Positions 19,138-28,902 are shown, counted from the stretch's first letter. The stretch is 64,000 bases of DNA from DATARR01 sp034666985 (GCA_034666985.1 JAXDKS010000068.1:62001-126000), one strand, 5' to 3'. Notes: generated by a model from the sequence alone, not told the origin. Program-made: numbers and translations.

Positions 19138-20018
19138 TCTCTCCTGTTCTCATCACCGGCGCCACGGGGCTGATCGGCCAGGAGCTGATGCGCTCCCTGC
19201 GCTCGTTGCCCCAGGTCCATACGGCGAGCCGGTCGGCATCGAGCCTCCCGGGGCATCATCCCTGTGACCTGAGCCGGCTGGAGGAGAGCTTCGCGCTGGT
19301 CGAGCGGGTGCGGCCGGCCGCCGTCGTCCACCTGGCCGGGGGCACCAGCCCGAGCCGGCATGAGCTGTATGAGAAGAACGTGCTCTCCACGGTCAACCTG
19401 ATGAACGCCGTGAGCCGGCTCCCGCATCCGGCCTACTGCATCGTCGCCGGCTCCGCGGCGGAGTACGGCGACACCTCCCGGCCGCTGATCGACGAGGCGG
19501 CGCCCCTGTCGCCGGTCTCCGAGTATGGCCGGGCCAAGGTGGCGCAGACGACCCTGGCGGAGTCGATCGCCCGGGCGCGCGGCATCCCGCTGACGATCCT
19601 GCGGCCGTTCAACGTCGTCTCGCCCTGGCTGCCGCCGTCGACGGCCCTCGGCAACATGCGCCGGCAACTGCTGGGCTCTGAAGGTCCGGAGCGGACCGTC
19701 ACCTGCGGGCGGCTCGACCTGGTGCGGGACTGGGTACCTCTCCCCGCGCTGGTCGAGGTGATCCTCGCCCTGCTGGCCCGGCCCGCGCCGGACCAGGTCC
19801 TCAACGTCTGTTCCGGCGTGGGGATCCCGCTGGGATCGATCCTCGAAGCGATGGCGGAGCGGCTCGGAGTCACTCTTCGGATCGTGCAGACGCCGGAGCT
19901 GCTGGCGATCCCCGCGGCGCCGCGAGCCGTGGGGGATCCCACCCGGCTCGCTCAGTTGACCGGAATCCGCATCGCGGCCACGGCCAGGGGACTGGCGGAG
20001 ATCCTCCTCACGCAGTGA
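19134..20018 (+). CDS. NAD(P)-dependent sugar-nucleotide epimerase/reductase (SDR)
   Basis: This is a 294-residue extended SDR with GATGLIG (9-15) for the cofactor, S107, and Y131-X3-K135 (EYGRAK) as the catalytic set. The closest style is GDP-6-deoxy-4-keto-mannose reductase or dTDP-4-dehydrorhamnose reductase-like enzymes, which reduce the 4-keto group made by a 4,6-dehydratase such as the gene two places upstream. The start ATG overlaps the stop of the nucleotidyltransferase by four bases. Its 3' end overlaps the convergent giant glycosyltransferase gene by 11 bases. Stereochemistry of the product is not inferable. Confidence 0.82.
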   Translation: MISPVLITGATGLIGQELMRSLRSLPQVHTASRSASSLPGHHPCDLSRLEESFALVERVRPAAVVHLAGGTSPSRHELYEKNVLSTVNLMNAVSRLPHPAYCIVAGSAAEYGDTSRPLIDEAAPLSPVSEYGRAKVAQTTLAESIARARGIPLTILRPFNVVSPWLPPSTALGNMRRQLLGSEGPERTVTCGRLDLVRDWVPLPALVEVILALLARPAPDQVLNVCSGVGIPLGSILEAMAERLGVTLRIVQTPELLAIPAAPRAVGDPTRLAQLTGIRIAATARGLAEILLTQ

Positions 20019-23000
20019 CCCTATCGATGACGTCGCGGATCGCCTCCTCGTAGCGCACGAACATCTGACGGGCGTCGAGCGCCTCCTCCGCGAAGGCGCG
20101 GGCGGCGGCCTTCATGCGCTGGTGCTCCTCCGGGTGGGAGGCCAGCCAGCGGACCCGATTCGCGAACGCTTCGACGTCGCCCGGCTCGCAGAGGAAGCCC
20201 GTCACCCCCTCCTGAACGAGGTCCGGCAGCGCGCCGACCCGTGAGGCGATCACCGGCACCCCCAGGGCGAGGCTCTCCAGGACCGCCACCGGGCGGCCGT
20301 CGAAACGGGAAGGCAGGATGAGGACGTCGTAGGCCGCCATGTAGTCGCGGACCTTCTCGACCTGGCCGAGGAAGCGGAGAGAGTCTCCGAGAGCCATCTT
20401 CTCGATGCGCTGCCGGACCTGATCGGTCAGGGGTCCGGCGCCGGTCATCAGGAAGACGAGCCGCGGGTCCTTCCGGCAATGGCGGGCGATCTCGAGGAAC
20501 GCCTCGGGAGCCTTCTCCTCCGACAGCCGGCCGGAGAAGCCGGCGATGAACGAGCCCGGAGCGATGCCGAGCTCGCCGAGGATGCACGCGGGCTTGGGGC
20601 CCGGACGGTACCTTTCCAGGTCGACGCCGCTCGCGATCTGCAGCACCCTCTCCGGCCGCTCGCCGGCCGCGAGGAGCCACGTGGCCACTTCCCGGTTCTC
20701 CACCAGGATGCGGTCGAAGTATTCGGCGTACTTCCGGTTGCTCGCCGTGTGGCCGACGGTGTTGAAGAGCAGGTCGATCACTTTCAGCTCCGGGTGAGCG
20801 GCCTTGATCCTGGGCAGCAGCTCATAGAACACCCTGCTGCCGATGACCCAGAGCAAGGAGATGTCTCTCGTTGCGAGGAGATAGAAGATGAACTCCTGCC
20901 AGCGCCCGGGCTCGAGGAAGCGCGGCAGTTGATAGATCTCCGCCGTCGCCCTTTCGAACCAGGCCGTCGAGTCGCCGTAGACGGGGTAGGCATACTCGGT
21001 GGTCACCACGACGATGCGGAACCCGCGCGTGACGAGGTAGGTCGAGATCTCGCTCATCAGACGTTCCGCCCCGCCGACGAGCAGGAACGGCAGGGCGATC
21101 AGGATCGTCGTCACTTCCGTGGGAGCCTCCGTGGGAGCGGGGCTCCAGGCGTTTTTCAGATTGATCAGGCCGTCCTGCATCCTGACCTTGAGTTGCCGGT
21201 TCTCCTCGCTCGCGCGGAACGCCTCGTCGGTGATGACGTCCTGGTTGAACGCGAGCACCGCTTCGCGCTGCCGGTCCATGGCGGGCACCGCCTGGTTCTG
21301 ACTGCTCAGGCTCTGCGCCGAGTGGATGCGGTAGAGGAAGAGCGGCTCTTCGACGATGTTGGCGAACCGGGTGCCCAGGGCGGCGAAGCGCACCCAGAGC
21401 CGCCAGTCTTCGTAGAAATAATCGCAACCGATCCCGGTGTCCTGAAATCCCCCCGCCCGGGTCCAGAGATCCTTGCGGAACACGGCGCAGGTGCTGACGT
21501 GGTTCCCCTTGAGCATGTCCGCGAGCACGGGGAAGCGCTCCACGTGATAGACCGTGCTCTGGTCGCCGAAGCTCTGGATGGAGGTCGACACCAGGCCATA
21601 GTCCTGGGTCTCGAGCAGGAACAGGGCCTTCTCGAGGTAGGTCGGCTTGATCCTGTCGTCGGCATCGAGACAGCAGACGTACTTGCCTTGAGCGCTCGAG
21701 ATTCCGAAGTTGCGGTTGTCCCCGACGAGATGCCGGCCCTCGCGGAAATAGACCTGCGTCTTCGGCCGGTCGAGCTCCCTCAGGGCGGCGAGGGATTCCT
21801 CGGCGGAGCCGCCGTCGATCACCAGGATCTCAAAATTCTGAAAGGTCTGGGCGAGAACGGAATCCACGGCCTCGGGGACGAAATGGCCGTAGTTGTAGCA
21901 GGGGATGATCACGCTGACCAGGGGCCGTGAGGCGGGCCAGGGCTCCTGCTGGCGGATGGCGAGCTCGGCCGGGGGCTCGGTGAAGGCCGCGTGATGGGTC
22001 TCCTGGTTGAAGGAGTGCTGCACGAGCAGGTTCATGTGCATCCTGAGGGAGGCCAGGTCGCCGCGGAGCAGGAGAGCGACCGCCGAAGCCGCGCGGCGCC
22101 AGGTCAGGCTCTGGACCAGGACGCGGAGACGTGCCACCGCGATCTCGGGAGGAGTGTCGTCCGGCACCGAGAGCGATCTCAGGACCGCCTGCCGCAGCTT
22201 GAAGCGCCCGTGGTCGGAGAGCGGCAGCAGGCGGTAGGCGAAGCGGGCCCCGCCCCAGGCGGCGACACCGGGCGGGGAGGGCCGCAACGCAGCCCTGAGC
22301 TTCCAGAAGCGCACGAGCATCCGCCACGATTTCGAGAAATGGATGGCCTCCAACTCGCCGCGCAACCCTTCGACCTCGCGGCCCAGGGCCGACGCGGAGG
22401 ACGCCGCCTCCTGCAGGGCGCGATCCCGCTCGGCGACCTCGCGCAACACGCATTCATTGCGCTCCATCTGTCCGGCGAGCGCCGCCTGCACGTCACCGAG
22501 GTGTGCGTCGCGCTTCGCGACCTCGCGCAACAGGTCTTCATTCTGCGCCGTCTGCTCGGCGAGCGCCGCCTGTACGTCAGCGAGGTGCGCGTCGCGCGTC
22601 GCGACCTCGCGCCCCAGGTCTTCATTGCGCGCCGTCTGCTCGGCGAGCGTCGCCTGCAGCTCGCGCAGCGCGCATTCATAGCGCACGATCTGGGCGCGGA
22701 GCGCTTCGCGCATCCCGTCGGCGCTGCGCGACAGATCGAGACCCCAGAGCATCGCGAGGCGATGGAGGAGCTCCGGGGTTACCCGGTCAGGGTCGAGCTC
22801 GGCGAGCAGGGCGACGTTCTCGGCCGTGGGCTCCGCGGCATGAACGAGGTCGAAGAAGAACCGGAAGGAGCGCTCCTGGCGTGATTCGAGGGCGGAGATC
22901 GGCGAATCCAGCAGGTACCGCAGGAATGCCGCCAGCTCCTGGTGCTGCGCCGGAGAGCGCGTCGCGAGACCGACAAAGGTGCTGCCGTAATCCCTGATCG

Positions 23001-23712
23001 CGACCTCGCGTCCGATGAGGGGCAGCTTGAAGACCTCTTCGAAAAGGAACGCCAGCCCTTCGGGCGTGGGATAGTAGACGTGCTCGAGGGACGAGTTGAA
23101 CCAGACACGGTTGTCCTGGGTGGGAGAGATGAGGGGGACCTCGAAGACCAGCACACCCTCCGGCGCCAGCAGCGCATGGATGCGTTCCAGGGCGGTGCGG
23201 ATGCCGGCCACGTGCTCGAGGACGGCGATCGCCGTGATCACTTCGAAAGCACCGCCGTAGCCGGCGAGCAGGCGCGCGTCACAGACATCCGCGCCGAGCA
23301 TCCGGATGCCGGCGCTCTGGCAGCGCTCGCGAAGACGCTCGTTGACCTCGATGCCATAGAGCTCGTAGGGGGTGCCGAGCTGTTGCAGGAGGTGCCCGTC
23401 CGCGCACCCCACGTCGAGGATCTTGCCGCCGGGGCGCAGGAGGTGGACGAGCTCGCCGGCCCAGGCGAGCGAGTGCGTCGCCACCCTGGAGTACTCGGAG
23501 TATCCGGACTCGCTCGCCTCGCCGCCCGAGTAGTAGGCGTCCGAGTAGTAGACCGCCGTGTCGAGCGGGCGCTCCGCCACCATCCCCATGCGACAGCGCT
23601 CGCAACGCAGGACCGCGATCCCGTCGCTGCGCTCGCCGAGCAGGCCGAAGGACGTCCCGCCGCAGATCGGACAGGTGTCCAGAGGCACGGTGGCGGGGGC
23701 GGAGCTCGTCAT
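20008..23712 (-). CDS. Methyltransferase / coiled coil / GT2 / GT4 fusion protein
   Basis: This is a 1234-residue cytosolic fusion. Residues 14-40 hold two CxxC pairs (CPICGG, CERCRMG), a zinc-ribbon lead common before class I methyltransferases. Residues about 90-240 are a SAM methyltransferase (KILDVGCADGH). Residues about 370-480 are a coiled coil built from 28-residue repeats. Residues about 596-820 are a GT2 glycosyltransferase (VSVIIPCYNYG, acidic CLDADD). Residues about 860-1215 are a GT4 retaining glycosyltransferase (GFSGRLSEEKAPE, SRFDGRPVAVLESLALG). Such proteins can add sugars, and sometimes a capping methyl group, at the growing end of O-antigen-like chains, with the coiled coil acting as a length ruler in known examples. 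That role here is inference. The start at 23712 has no strong ribosome site. Confidence 0.88.
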   Translation of the reverse strand: MTSSAPATVPLDTCPICGGTSFGLLGERSDGIAVLRCERCRMGMVAERPLDTAVYYSDAYYSGGEASESGYSEYSRVATHSLAWAGELVHLLRPGGKILDVGCADGHLLQQLGTPYELYGIEVNERLRERCQSAGIRMLGADVCDARLLAGYGGAFEVITAIAVLEHVAGIRTALERIHALLAPEGVLVFEVPLISPTQDNRVWFNSSLEHVYYPTPEGLAFLFEEVFKLPLIGREVAIRDYGSTFVGLATRSPAQHQELAAFLRYLLDSPISALESRQERSFRFFFDLVHAAEPTAENVALLAELDPDRVTPELLHRLAMLWGLDLSRSADGMREALRAQIVRYECALRELQATLAEQTARNEDLGREVATRDAHLADVQAALAEQTAQNEDLLREVAKRDAHLGDVQAALAGQMERNECVLREVAERDRALQEAASSASALGREVEGLRGELEAIHFSKSWRMLVRFWKLRAALRPSPPGVAAWGGARFAYRLLPLSDHGRFKLRQAVLRSLSVPDDTPPEIAVARLRVLVQSLTWRRAASAVALLLRGDLASLRMHMNLLVQHSFNQETHHAAFTEPPAELAIRQQEPWPASRPLVSVIIPCYNYGHFVPEAVDSVLAQTFQNFEILVIDGGSAEESLAALRELDRPKTQVYFREGRHLVGDNRNFGISSAQGKYVCCLDADDRIKPTYLEKALFLLETQDYGLVSTSIQSFGDQSTVYHVERFPVLADMLKGNHVSTCAVFRKDLWTRAGGFQDTGIGCDYFYEDWRLWVRFAALGTRFANIVEEPLFLYRIHSAQSLSSQNQAVPAMDRQREAVLAFNQDVITDEAFRASEENRQLKVRMQDGLINLKNAWSPAPTEAPTEVTTILIALPFLLVGGAERLMSEISTYLVTRGFRIVVVTTEYAYPVYGDSTAWFERATAEIYQLPRFLEPGRWQEFIFYLLATRDISLLWVIGSRVFYELLPRIKAAHPELKVIDLLFNTVGHTASNRKYAEYFDRILVENREVATWLLAAGERPERVLQIASGVDLERYRPGPKPACILGELGIAPGSFIAGFSGRLSEEKAPEAFLEIARHCRKDPRLVFLMTGAGPLTDQVRQRIEKMALGDSLRFLGQVEKVRDYMAAYDVLILPSRFDGRPVAVLESLALGVPVIASRVGALPDLVQEGVTGFLCEPGDVEAFANRVRWLASHPEEHQRMKAAARAFAEEALDARQMFVRYEEAIRDVIDRVTA
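22441..22680. repeat. 84-bp tandem repeat coding the 28-residue coiled-coil units
   Basis: Units begin at 22441, 22525 and 22609, exactly 84 bases apart, with a shortened third copy. They encode the repeated pattern LAEQTAxNEDLxREVAxRDAH. The copies are close at DNA level, so the repeat number could vary between strains. Confidence 0.85.
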
Positions 23713-23768
23713 GGAGGGTCGGCTTCGGCCCGGCGTGCGCCGACACCCGAAGGTCAAGCGCTGTACTG

Positions 23769-25505
23769 TCAATGCTTCTGCACCTTCGGTTGGTAGATCC
23801 TGTAGTTCCCAAAGCTCGCCACCAGATCCGCGTTCCTGGCAACCCAATCCCGCAGGGCCGGCTTGATCGCGAGCCCGTCCTGCCCGATACCTTCTGTAAA
23901 CACGATGTAGCTTACTCTGCCGGCCTCCCAGGCTTCAATCAGCCGCGCCGCCGAGGCATCATCATAGAGCGCGCCGTAGTTCTCGTAATAGCGCCTCTTC
24001 GCCAAGAAGCCTACGTCCTTCATCGAGCTGATGATCTCCTGCTCCGCCGTACGGGCGCGGATGAACGCCGCCGTCTCCTGTAATCCGCTTTGGCCGTAGT
24101 TGTACGTCGTGGAGTACTCGACGCGGCTCTGATAGGCGGCAATCCCGGCCTGGATTCCCACGTGCAGCAGCAACGCCCCGGCCACCAGTCCCGCGCCCAG
24201 GGATCGCAGGCTCCGCCGCCCGGCTGTCCACGCGATCAGGCCGGCCAGGGCCACGCCCGCCGGTACCCAGAGCGCCAGGGCCTGCGGGTAGACCCAGCCG
24301 TGGCGCAGGAGGACGTCCCGCACCACTCCGGCACCCAGCCACAGGCCCGCCAGTAAGACCCCCGCGACAGCCAGCGCCACGGCAGGGGGCCGGAGCTCTC
24401 TTGCGGTCTCAGCGTCTTTCGCCCCGTCCGTCTCCCAGAGCCAGGCCGCCAGGAGCGCCGGCGCACTGGTGAGCAGCGACCAGAACACGAAGGTGTACTT
24501 GAAGGGTGCATCCCCGAACGTCCTTACCTGACCGCAGTAGTAGACGACGCTGGCCGCGGCGAGGCTCAGCAACCAGAAATAGTAGAGGGCCCGCCGATCC
24601 CGGTCCCGCCACCAACGGTGGGCTGCCGCCGCCAGCGTCACCGAGACGCTCACCCATGGCAGCAACCCCGTCCACCACAACATGAACGGCGCCATCACCT
24701 TGAAGTTTGAGGGGAAGCTCAGCAGCCGCCCCGGTCCGAGAAAGCTCGCCCGCAGGAATTCGAACGTATACCCCACGTCCAATCCCGTGAGAACACCGTA
24801 AAGACGGTACGTCAGGAGGAATCCCCCCACACCGGCGGCGGATATGGCGGCTGTGACGGCGACCGCTCTCTTCCATCCCAGGCGCGGGGCGAGGAACAGG
24901 AAGAGGAATGGGAAGAGCAGGAAGACCGTGGTCAGCTTGGCCCAGAGAGCCGCAGTGAGAGCGAGCGCCACGAGCGCCTCTTCCCACCAGCGCGGCTCGT
25001 CCACCCGCCAGCGGCCGTCGCGCCAGCCGATCCGGACCACGGCCCAGAGGACCAGGATGAGCAACGGGCCGTAGATCGTCGAGTCGATGTCGGTGATCGC
25101 CGAGACCTGCAGCGTATAGGGATTCAGCAGGAAGAGCGGCCAGAACAGCCAGCGCCACTTCCGCACCCGTTCGTCCCCGGAGAGACAGCCCAGGATCCGC
25201 AGGGCCAGACAACCCTGCAGGAGGGTGCACAAGGCGCCGAACATCCGCGCCTGTGCCGGGCCGCTGCCGAAGAGCCGGAACCATCCCGCGAGCAGGTAGA
25301 TGTACAGCGGCGGGTGGTAGAGCCCGCTGTGGATTTTGTTCTCCTCGCCCCGGTAGTAGAGCGGCTTGCCGCTCTGCGCCGTGGCCTCCGCGACAGCCGG
25401 GAAATCCATGTTGTCGAGATGCAGCGGCTTCGCCGCCTGGTGGGCCGCAAGGACCAGGAACAGCAGGATGGCGCCGCCCGAGATGGCGCCCGCTCGCGAC
25501 CTCAC
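23769..25505 (-). CDS. GT-C membrane glycosyltransferase (PMT/family 39-like)
   Basis: This is a 578-residue polytopic protein with about eleven hydrophobic helices. Near the N-terminus, after the first helix, it reads HLDNMDFPAVAEA, an acidic first luminal loop of the type used by GT-C transferases. YHPPLYIYLLAGWFRLFG is a common segment in that family. It should transfer a sugar from a lipid carrier on the periplasmic face. The start is a GTG at 25505 that overlaps the stop of the upstream methyltransferase by four bases. The longer open frame up to 26000 is antiparallel noise over that gene. The C-terminal part is periplasmic (EIISSMKDVGFLAKRRYYEN). Confidence 0.82.
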   Translation of the reverse strand: MRSRAGAISGGAILLFLVLAAHQAAKPLHLDNMDFPAVAEATAQSGKPLYYRGEENKIHSGLYHPPLYIYLLAGWFRLFGSGPAQARMFGALCTLLQGCLALRILGCLSGDERVRKWRWLFWPLFLLNPYTLQVSAITDIDSTIYGPLLILVLWAVVRIGWRDGRWRVDEPRWWEEALVALALTAALWAKLTTVFLLFPFLFLFLAPRLGWKRAVAVTAAISAAGVGGFLLTYRLYGVLTGLDVGYTFEFLRASFLGPGRLLSFPSNFKVMAPFMLWWTGLLPWVSVSVTLAAAAHRWWRDRDRRALYYFWLLSLAAASVVYYCGQVRTFGDAPFKYTFVFWSLLTSAPALLAAWLWETDGAKDAETARELRPPAVALAVAGVLLAGLWLGAGVVRDVLLRHGWVYPQALALWVPAGVALAGLIAWTAGRRSLRSLGAGLVAGALLLHVGIQAGIAAYQSRVEYSTTYNYGQSGLQETAAFIRARTAEQEIISSMKDVGFLAKRRYYENYGALYDDASAARLIEAWEAGRVSYIVFTEGIGQDGLAIKPALRDWVARNADLVASFGNYRIYQPKVQKH

Positions 25506-26188
25506 GGTTGCGGCCCCCCCGGCGGGCGCCACTCCGCCCGGACAAACATCTGCTTGGCAAAAGGTTTCACCGGCAGGAGCAGGTACAGCCTGATCAGGAT
25601 CGGGACCACGGGGAACCTCGACTTGATCGTCAAGGGCAGGAAGCGGGGCTCGACCGCGATCACCCGGAAACCGTGAGCGGTCAGGAAGTCGCACAGGCTG
25701 CGGTCGGAGAAGACGGATACGTGTGTGTAGTCGTCGAAGTACTCCCGGTAGGCATACCGGTAGTTGGGCTGCAGGACGTTCAGCGTTCCCCCCGGCCGGA
25801 GCTTCTTTTTGAGCTCCTCCAGGGTGGCGGCGAGCTCTTCTCGCGTCAGGTGCTCGAACAGATTGCTGGCGAAGGCGAAGTCCACCGAGCCGTCGGGGAC
25901 GAAGCCGAGGTCGCTGACGCTGCCCACCTGAGTCTGTACGCCGGCCGCGGCGAACTGCGGGAAGCCCTCCCACTGGTCGACCGCGAACCGCCGCGCGCAA
26001 CGAACGTGATTGATGAAATGGCCATAGCCGGCGCCCAGCTCGAGAACGCAGAAATCGGGGCGGATCAGTCGCGAGAAGAACGACCCGCAGAGGGTCTTCC
26101 AGAGCCGGTCGCGGCGCAGATCGAAGGTGAAGCGCGTCTCGTGATAGCTCGCCACGGATCGCACGGCGGGCATGGGATGCTTGCTCAT
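25502..26188 (-). CDS. Class I SAM-dependent methyltransferase
   Basis: This is a 228-residue Methyltransf_11/23-type protein. Motif I is CVLELGAGYGHF (about 47-58), and FASNLFEHL with the following LRPGGTLNV (about 133-141) are the usual post-I and motif III regions. It sits between a GT2 and a GT-C glycosyltransferase with four-base overlaps on both sides, so it is probably part of one translationally coupled glycan operon and modifies a sugar or lipid carrier. A role in DNA or protein methylation is less likely from context. Substrate unknown. Confidence 0.85.
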   Translation of the reverse strand: MSKHPMPAVRSVASYHETRFTFDLRRDRLWKTLCGSFFSRLIRPDFCVLELGAGYGHFINHVRCARRFAVDQWEGFPQFAAAGVQTQVGSVSDLGFVPDGSVDFAFASNLFEHLTREELAATLEELKKKLRPGGTLNVLQPNYRYAYREYFDDYTHVSVFSDRSLCDFLTAHGFRVIAVEPRFLPLTIKSRFPVVPILIRLYLLLPVKPFAKQMFVRAEWRPPGGPQP

Positions 26189-27183
26189 CGGCCCTCAGGC
26201 CACCCGAAGAGCAGGCCCTTGATCATTCTCAGGCCCACCTTCAAAGCACGGAGGTTGTTGACGTTGCCCCCTTTGCTCACGCCGACCCGGTCGAAGAAGG
26301 TCACCGGGCACTCCACGATTTCGACCCCGGAGTGGAGCGCGGTATCGAGGAAGTAGGCGTTGAACTCGAGGTTGACGGCGGCGTTGAGGCGAGGCACGAG
26401 CTCCTGGAGGATACGGTTCCGGCATAGCTTGTAGGTGGTGCCGACATCTGTGAAGGTGCCTGTGCCGAGGTGCTTGGCTTCGAGCAGCTTGCCGACGAAG
26501 AAGTTGCCATAGTACATGAACGTCGTGAGCTGCGTCCTGGGGCTCCGCAACTGCTCCACGATGCGCGTGCCGTTGACGATGTCGGCGTGCGGGATATAGG
26601 CCAGGAACTTGTCGACGTCGAAGGCGCGGAAGGTCCGGTCCCCTTCGCACAGCAAGGTCAGCTCGGTGTCCTCATGGGCCATGCCCTCGCGCAGCGCGCG
26701 ATGGACGCAGCGGCCATAGCCGGGCTGCAGCTCCGTCACGACGGTGGCGCCATGCCGTCTCGCGACCTCGGCAGTGCCGTCGGCGCTGTTGTTGTCGATG
26801 ACGAGGACCCGCTTCACCCGCGGGTGGGACCGGAAGTCGTCGACGGCCTCGCCGATGCTCGCCTCGTCGTTGTAGGCCGTGAGGACGGCCGTGACCGCGG
26901 AGGTCGCGGGCACGTCGAAGCGGACACCGTGCTGCCGCCGCTTGAGGGGGACGAGAAACACGAGGTCCGCAGCCACCAGGAGGATGCCCACGAACACGGG
27001 GATGCCGCTGTACCAGACGATCCCTTGGCTGAGGGCTGCGAAGGCCGGTGGCGGGAGCAGCAGCTTGCCGGACAGGACGAGCAGAACGCCGCAGAGATAC
27101 ACCGTCAGGCCACCGCCGATCAACAGCAGACCATAGAGGAGCCATGGCGCCGCGCGCATTTTGCTCATCAACCTCGTCGCCAT
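26185..27183 (-). CDS. Membrane-anchored GT2 glycosyltransferase
   Basis: This is a 332-residue protein. Two N-terminal transmembrane helices (about 13-38 and 55-78) are followed by a GT-A domain: VTAVLTAYNDEASI, VLVIDNNSADGT, and CEGDRTF as the acidic metal site. The arrangement resembles polyprenyl-phosphate glycosyltransferases that act at the cytoplasmic face, here with helices at the N-terminus instead of the C-terminus. It could make the lipid-linked sugar donor used by the GT-C enzyme encoded two genes downstream. Its stop overlaps the following methyltransferase start by four bases. Confidence 0.85.
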   Translation of the reverse strand: MATRLMSKMRAAPWLLYGLLLIGGGLTVYLCGVLLVLSGKLLLPPPAFAALSQGIVWYSGIPVFVGILLVAADLVFLVPLKRRQHGVRFDVPATSAVTAVLTAYNDEASIGEAVDDFRSHPRVKRVLVIDNNSADGTAEVARRHGATVVTELQPGYGRCVHRALREGMAHEDTELTLLCEGDRTFRAFDVDKFLAYIPHADIVNGTRIVEQLRSPRTQLTTFMYYGNFFVGKLLEAKHLGTGTFTDVGTTYKLCRNRILQELVPRLNAAVNLEFNAYFLDTALHSGVEIVECPVTFFDRVGVSKGGNVNNLRALKVGLRMIKGLLFGWPEGR

Positions 27184-27192
27184 CCGGTGACT

Positions 27193-28806
27193 CTAATGCT
27201 GATGCCCGAGGCAGACGATCGCCAGCCGGTCCTTGATCATCACGGATGCCGGATCGGGCCAGGGTTTTACCGAGCGGCAGAAGGCTTCGGCCATCGCCTT
27301 CTGGCCGGGGTCGGTCGCGGCTTTCAGGTCATAGCCGGAGGTCTCCCGCAGGATCGCCACCTTCGCCCAGTCCGCGCCGAACGCGGAGATGTTCATGTCG
27401 TGATCCGTCGTCGAGTATCCCACGGGGTAGCGCCACTCACTGCCGTCGACGGCCACGAAGGCGACTTGCGAGAAGCCGGGCAACATCTCCAGCCGCGCGA
27501 GGATCCTGTTCGCCTTCAGGGTATCGCGAGCATTCAACCGCACCTGATCTCTCAGGATGCGGTTGTCCGCACCGATGAAGGAGAGGAGGATCAGCGCCGC
27601 CAGCACTGCCAGCCCTTTCCGCGCGAGGACGCCGGAGCCCAGGCAGGCGATCACCAGCAGCCCGGCCCAGAAGATCCCGACGTGGGACATGACCCTCGGC
27701 ACGGGCCAGAACTCCCTCAGGACCATGATGATCCCGACGCTCCAGACCAGGGCGCCCGCGAGCAGCGCGACGACGGCCAGCAGGAGGAGCGCCGCCCGCA
27801 TCCGGAGCCAGGGCCGAGTGCGCCAGAGCAGCCCGGCGAGAGCGCCAAGGAGGAGGAGCAGCAACAATCTCTTGGAGAACAGCGTCATCAGAGCGCTGGG
27901 CTCCCGCAGGCGGAGCTCGAGCACGTCCAGGACCATCCTCCCGCGGGCGGAAAGCTCTGCCAACGGGATGAACCGGGTACGGTCGGCCCGCACGACGTGG
28001 AGAGCTCTAGAGATGACGGCATTCAGCGCCAGATAGCCGGCCGTCCCCAGGGTGGCGCAGGCCAGCAGGGCGGTGTTCTTGTGCCGCAGGATCCGCCGTG
28101 GCGACAGCAGGGACGAGACCCGCCGGGACCAGCCGTCCCGGGCCGCGGTGATCAGGTAACGGGTCCACCAGATCGCCGCTCCCAGGGCGATGATCATCAG
28201 GCAGAAGTGGAGGATGACCTGATAGATGGACAGGGTGAAGGCGAACAGGGCCGCTCCGCCGAGCACGCGGCGGGCGGACCACCGGTTGGGGATCAACAGG
28301 AGAGAGAAGAGCGCCAGCGCCACCATCGAGCTGCCCAGCGCCGTGCGGAACGTGAAGATCTCGGCGGTGTAGGGGTGGTTGACCGCGAGGCAGGCGGCCG
28401 CCGCCGGCATCCAGCCCCGGCGGTCGAGATGCCAGTACCGGACGGTCAATGCCGCGAGGAGCGCCGAGGTGAAGATCGCGAAGCCCACGAAGAACACCGT
28501 GGCGTACGCCGGCTCGAGCTGCAGGAGATAGAACAGTTGGCTGAGGAGCGCCTGGCCGAAACGGCCCTGCGCGAACATGCCGTCCAAGCGTGGAGCCTGC
28601 AGACCCAGAGAATAATCGTCGATCGCATAGGCGGGCAGAAAGGCCGTTCCCTTGGCGAGCAGCGTCGCCAGCAGGGCGGCCAGGAAAATCCTGCCAGTGC
28701 TCCCATGAAACAGGGTTCGAAGGCTGAGCCTCTGGGTCTTCGGCATCTGCGACTTTTTCCCGGGAAGCGGGGGAAGCCGTCTGCGCAATCTGGATACGGC
28801 GGTCAT
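27193..28806 (-). CDS. GtrII-like membrane glucosyltransferase
   Basis: This is a 537-residue polytopic protein. The N-terminal part (KGTAFLPAYAIDDYSLG, first luminal loop with the DD pair) matches the style of the Glucos_trans_II family, which moves glucose from polyprenyl-phosphate-glucose to O-antigen. About ten further helices follow, and the last 110 residues form a periplasmic domain. A second in-frame ATG at 28746 is also possible; neither start has a clear ribosome site. A GtrB-like GT2 and a GtrA-like flippase lie 6-7 kb away on the other strand and could supply its donor. The much longer open frame up to 29838 is antisense to the aminotransferase gene. Confidence 0.78.
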   Translation of the reverse strand: MTAVSRLRRRLPPLPGKKSQMPKTQRLSLRTLFHGSTGRIFLAALLATLLAKGTAFLPAYAIDDYSLGLQAPRLDGMFAQGRFGQALLSQLFYLLQLEPAYATVFFVGFAIFTSALLAALTVRYWHLDRRGWMPAAAACLAVNHPYTAEIFTFRTALGSSMVALALFSLLLIPNRWSARRVLGGAALFAFTLSIYQVILHFCLMIIALGAAIWWTRYLITAARDGWSRRVSSLLSPRRILRHKNTALLACATLGTAGYLALNAVISRALHVVRADRTRFIPLAELSARGRMVLDVLELRLREPSALMTLFSKRLLLLLLLGALAGLLWRTRPWLRMRAALLLLAVVALLAGALVWSVGIIMVLREFWPVPRVMSHVGIFWAGLLVIACLGSGVLARKGLAVLAALILLSFIGADNRILRDQVRLNARDTLKANRILARLEMLPGFSQVAFVAVDGSEWRYPVGYSTTDHDMNISAFGADWAKVAILRETSGYDLKAATDPGQKAMAEAFCRSVKPWPDPASVMIKDRLAIVCLGHQH

Positions 28807-28902
28807 CGAAGGAGACCACGAAACGAGGGTGGTGTCAACCTTGAAGCCCGCCGCTCTCCGGGATAGGATTCTGGCTTGACACTCCCAGATCCTGCGCGCT
28901 CG

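Noticed and set aside
22441..22680. Possible CRISPR-like array (regular 84-bp spacing)
   Set aside because: The units are coding and continuous with no distinct spacers; they translate to coiled-coil heptads.
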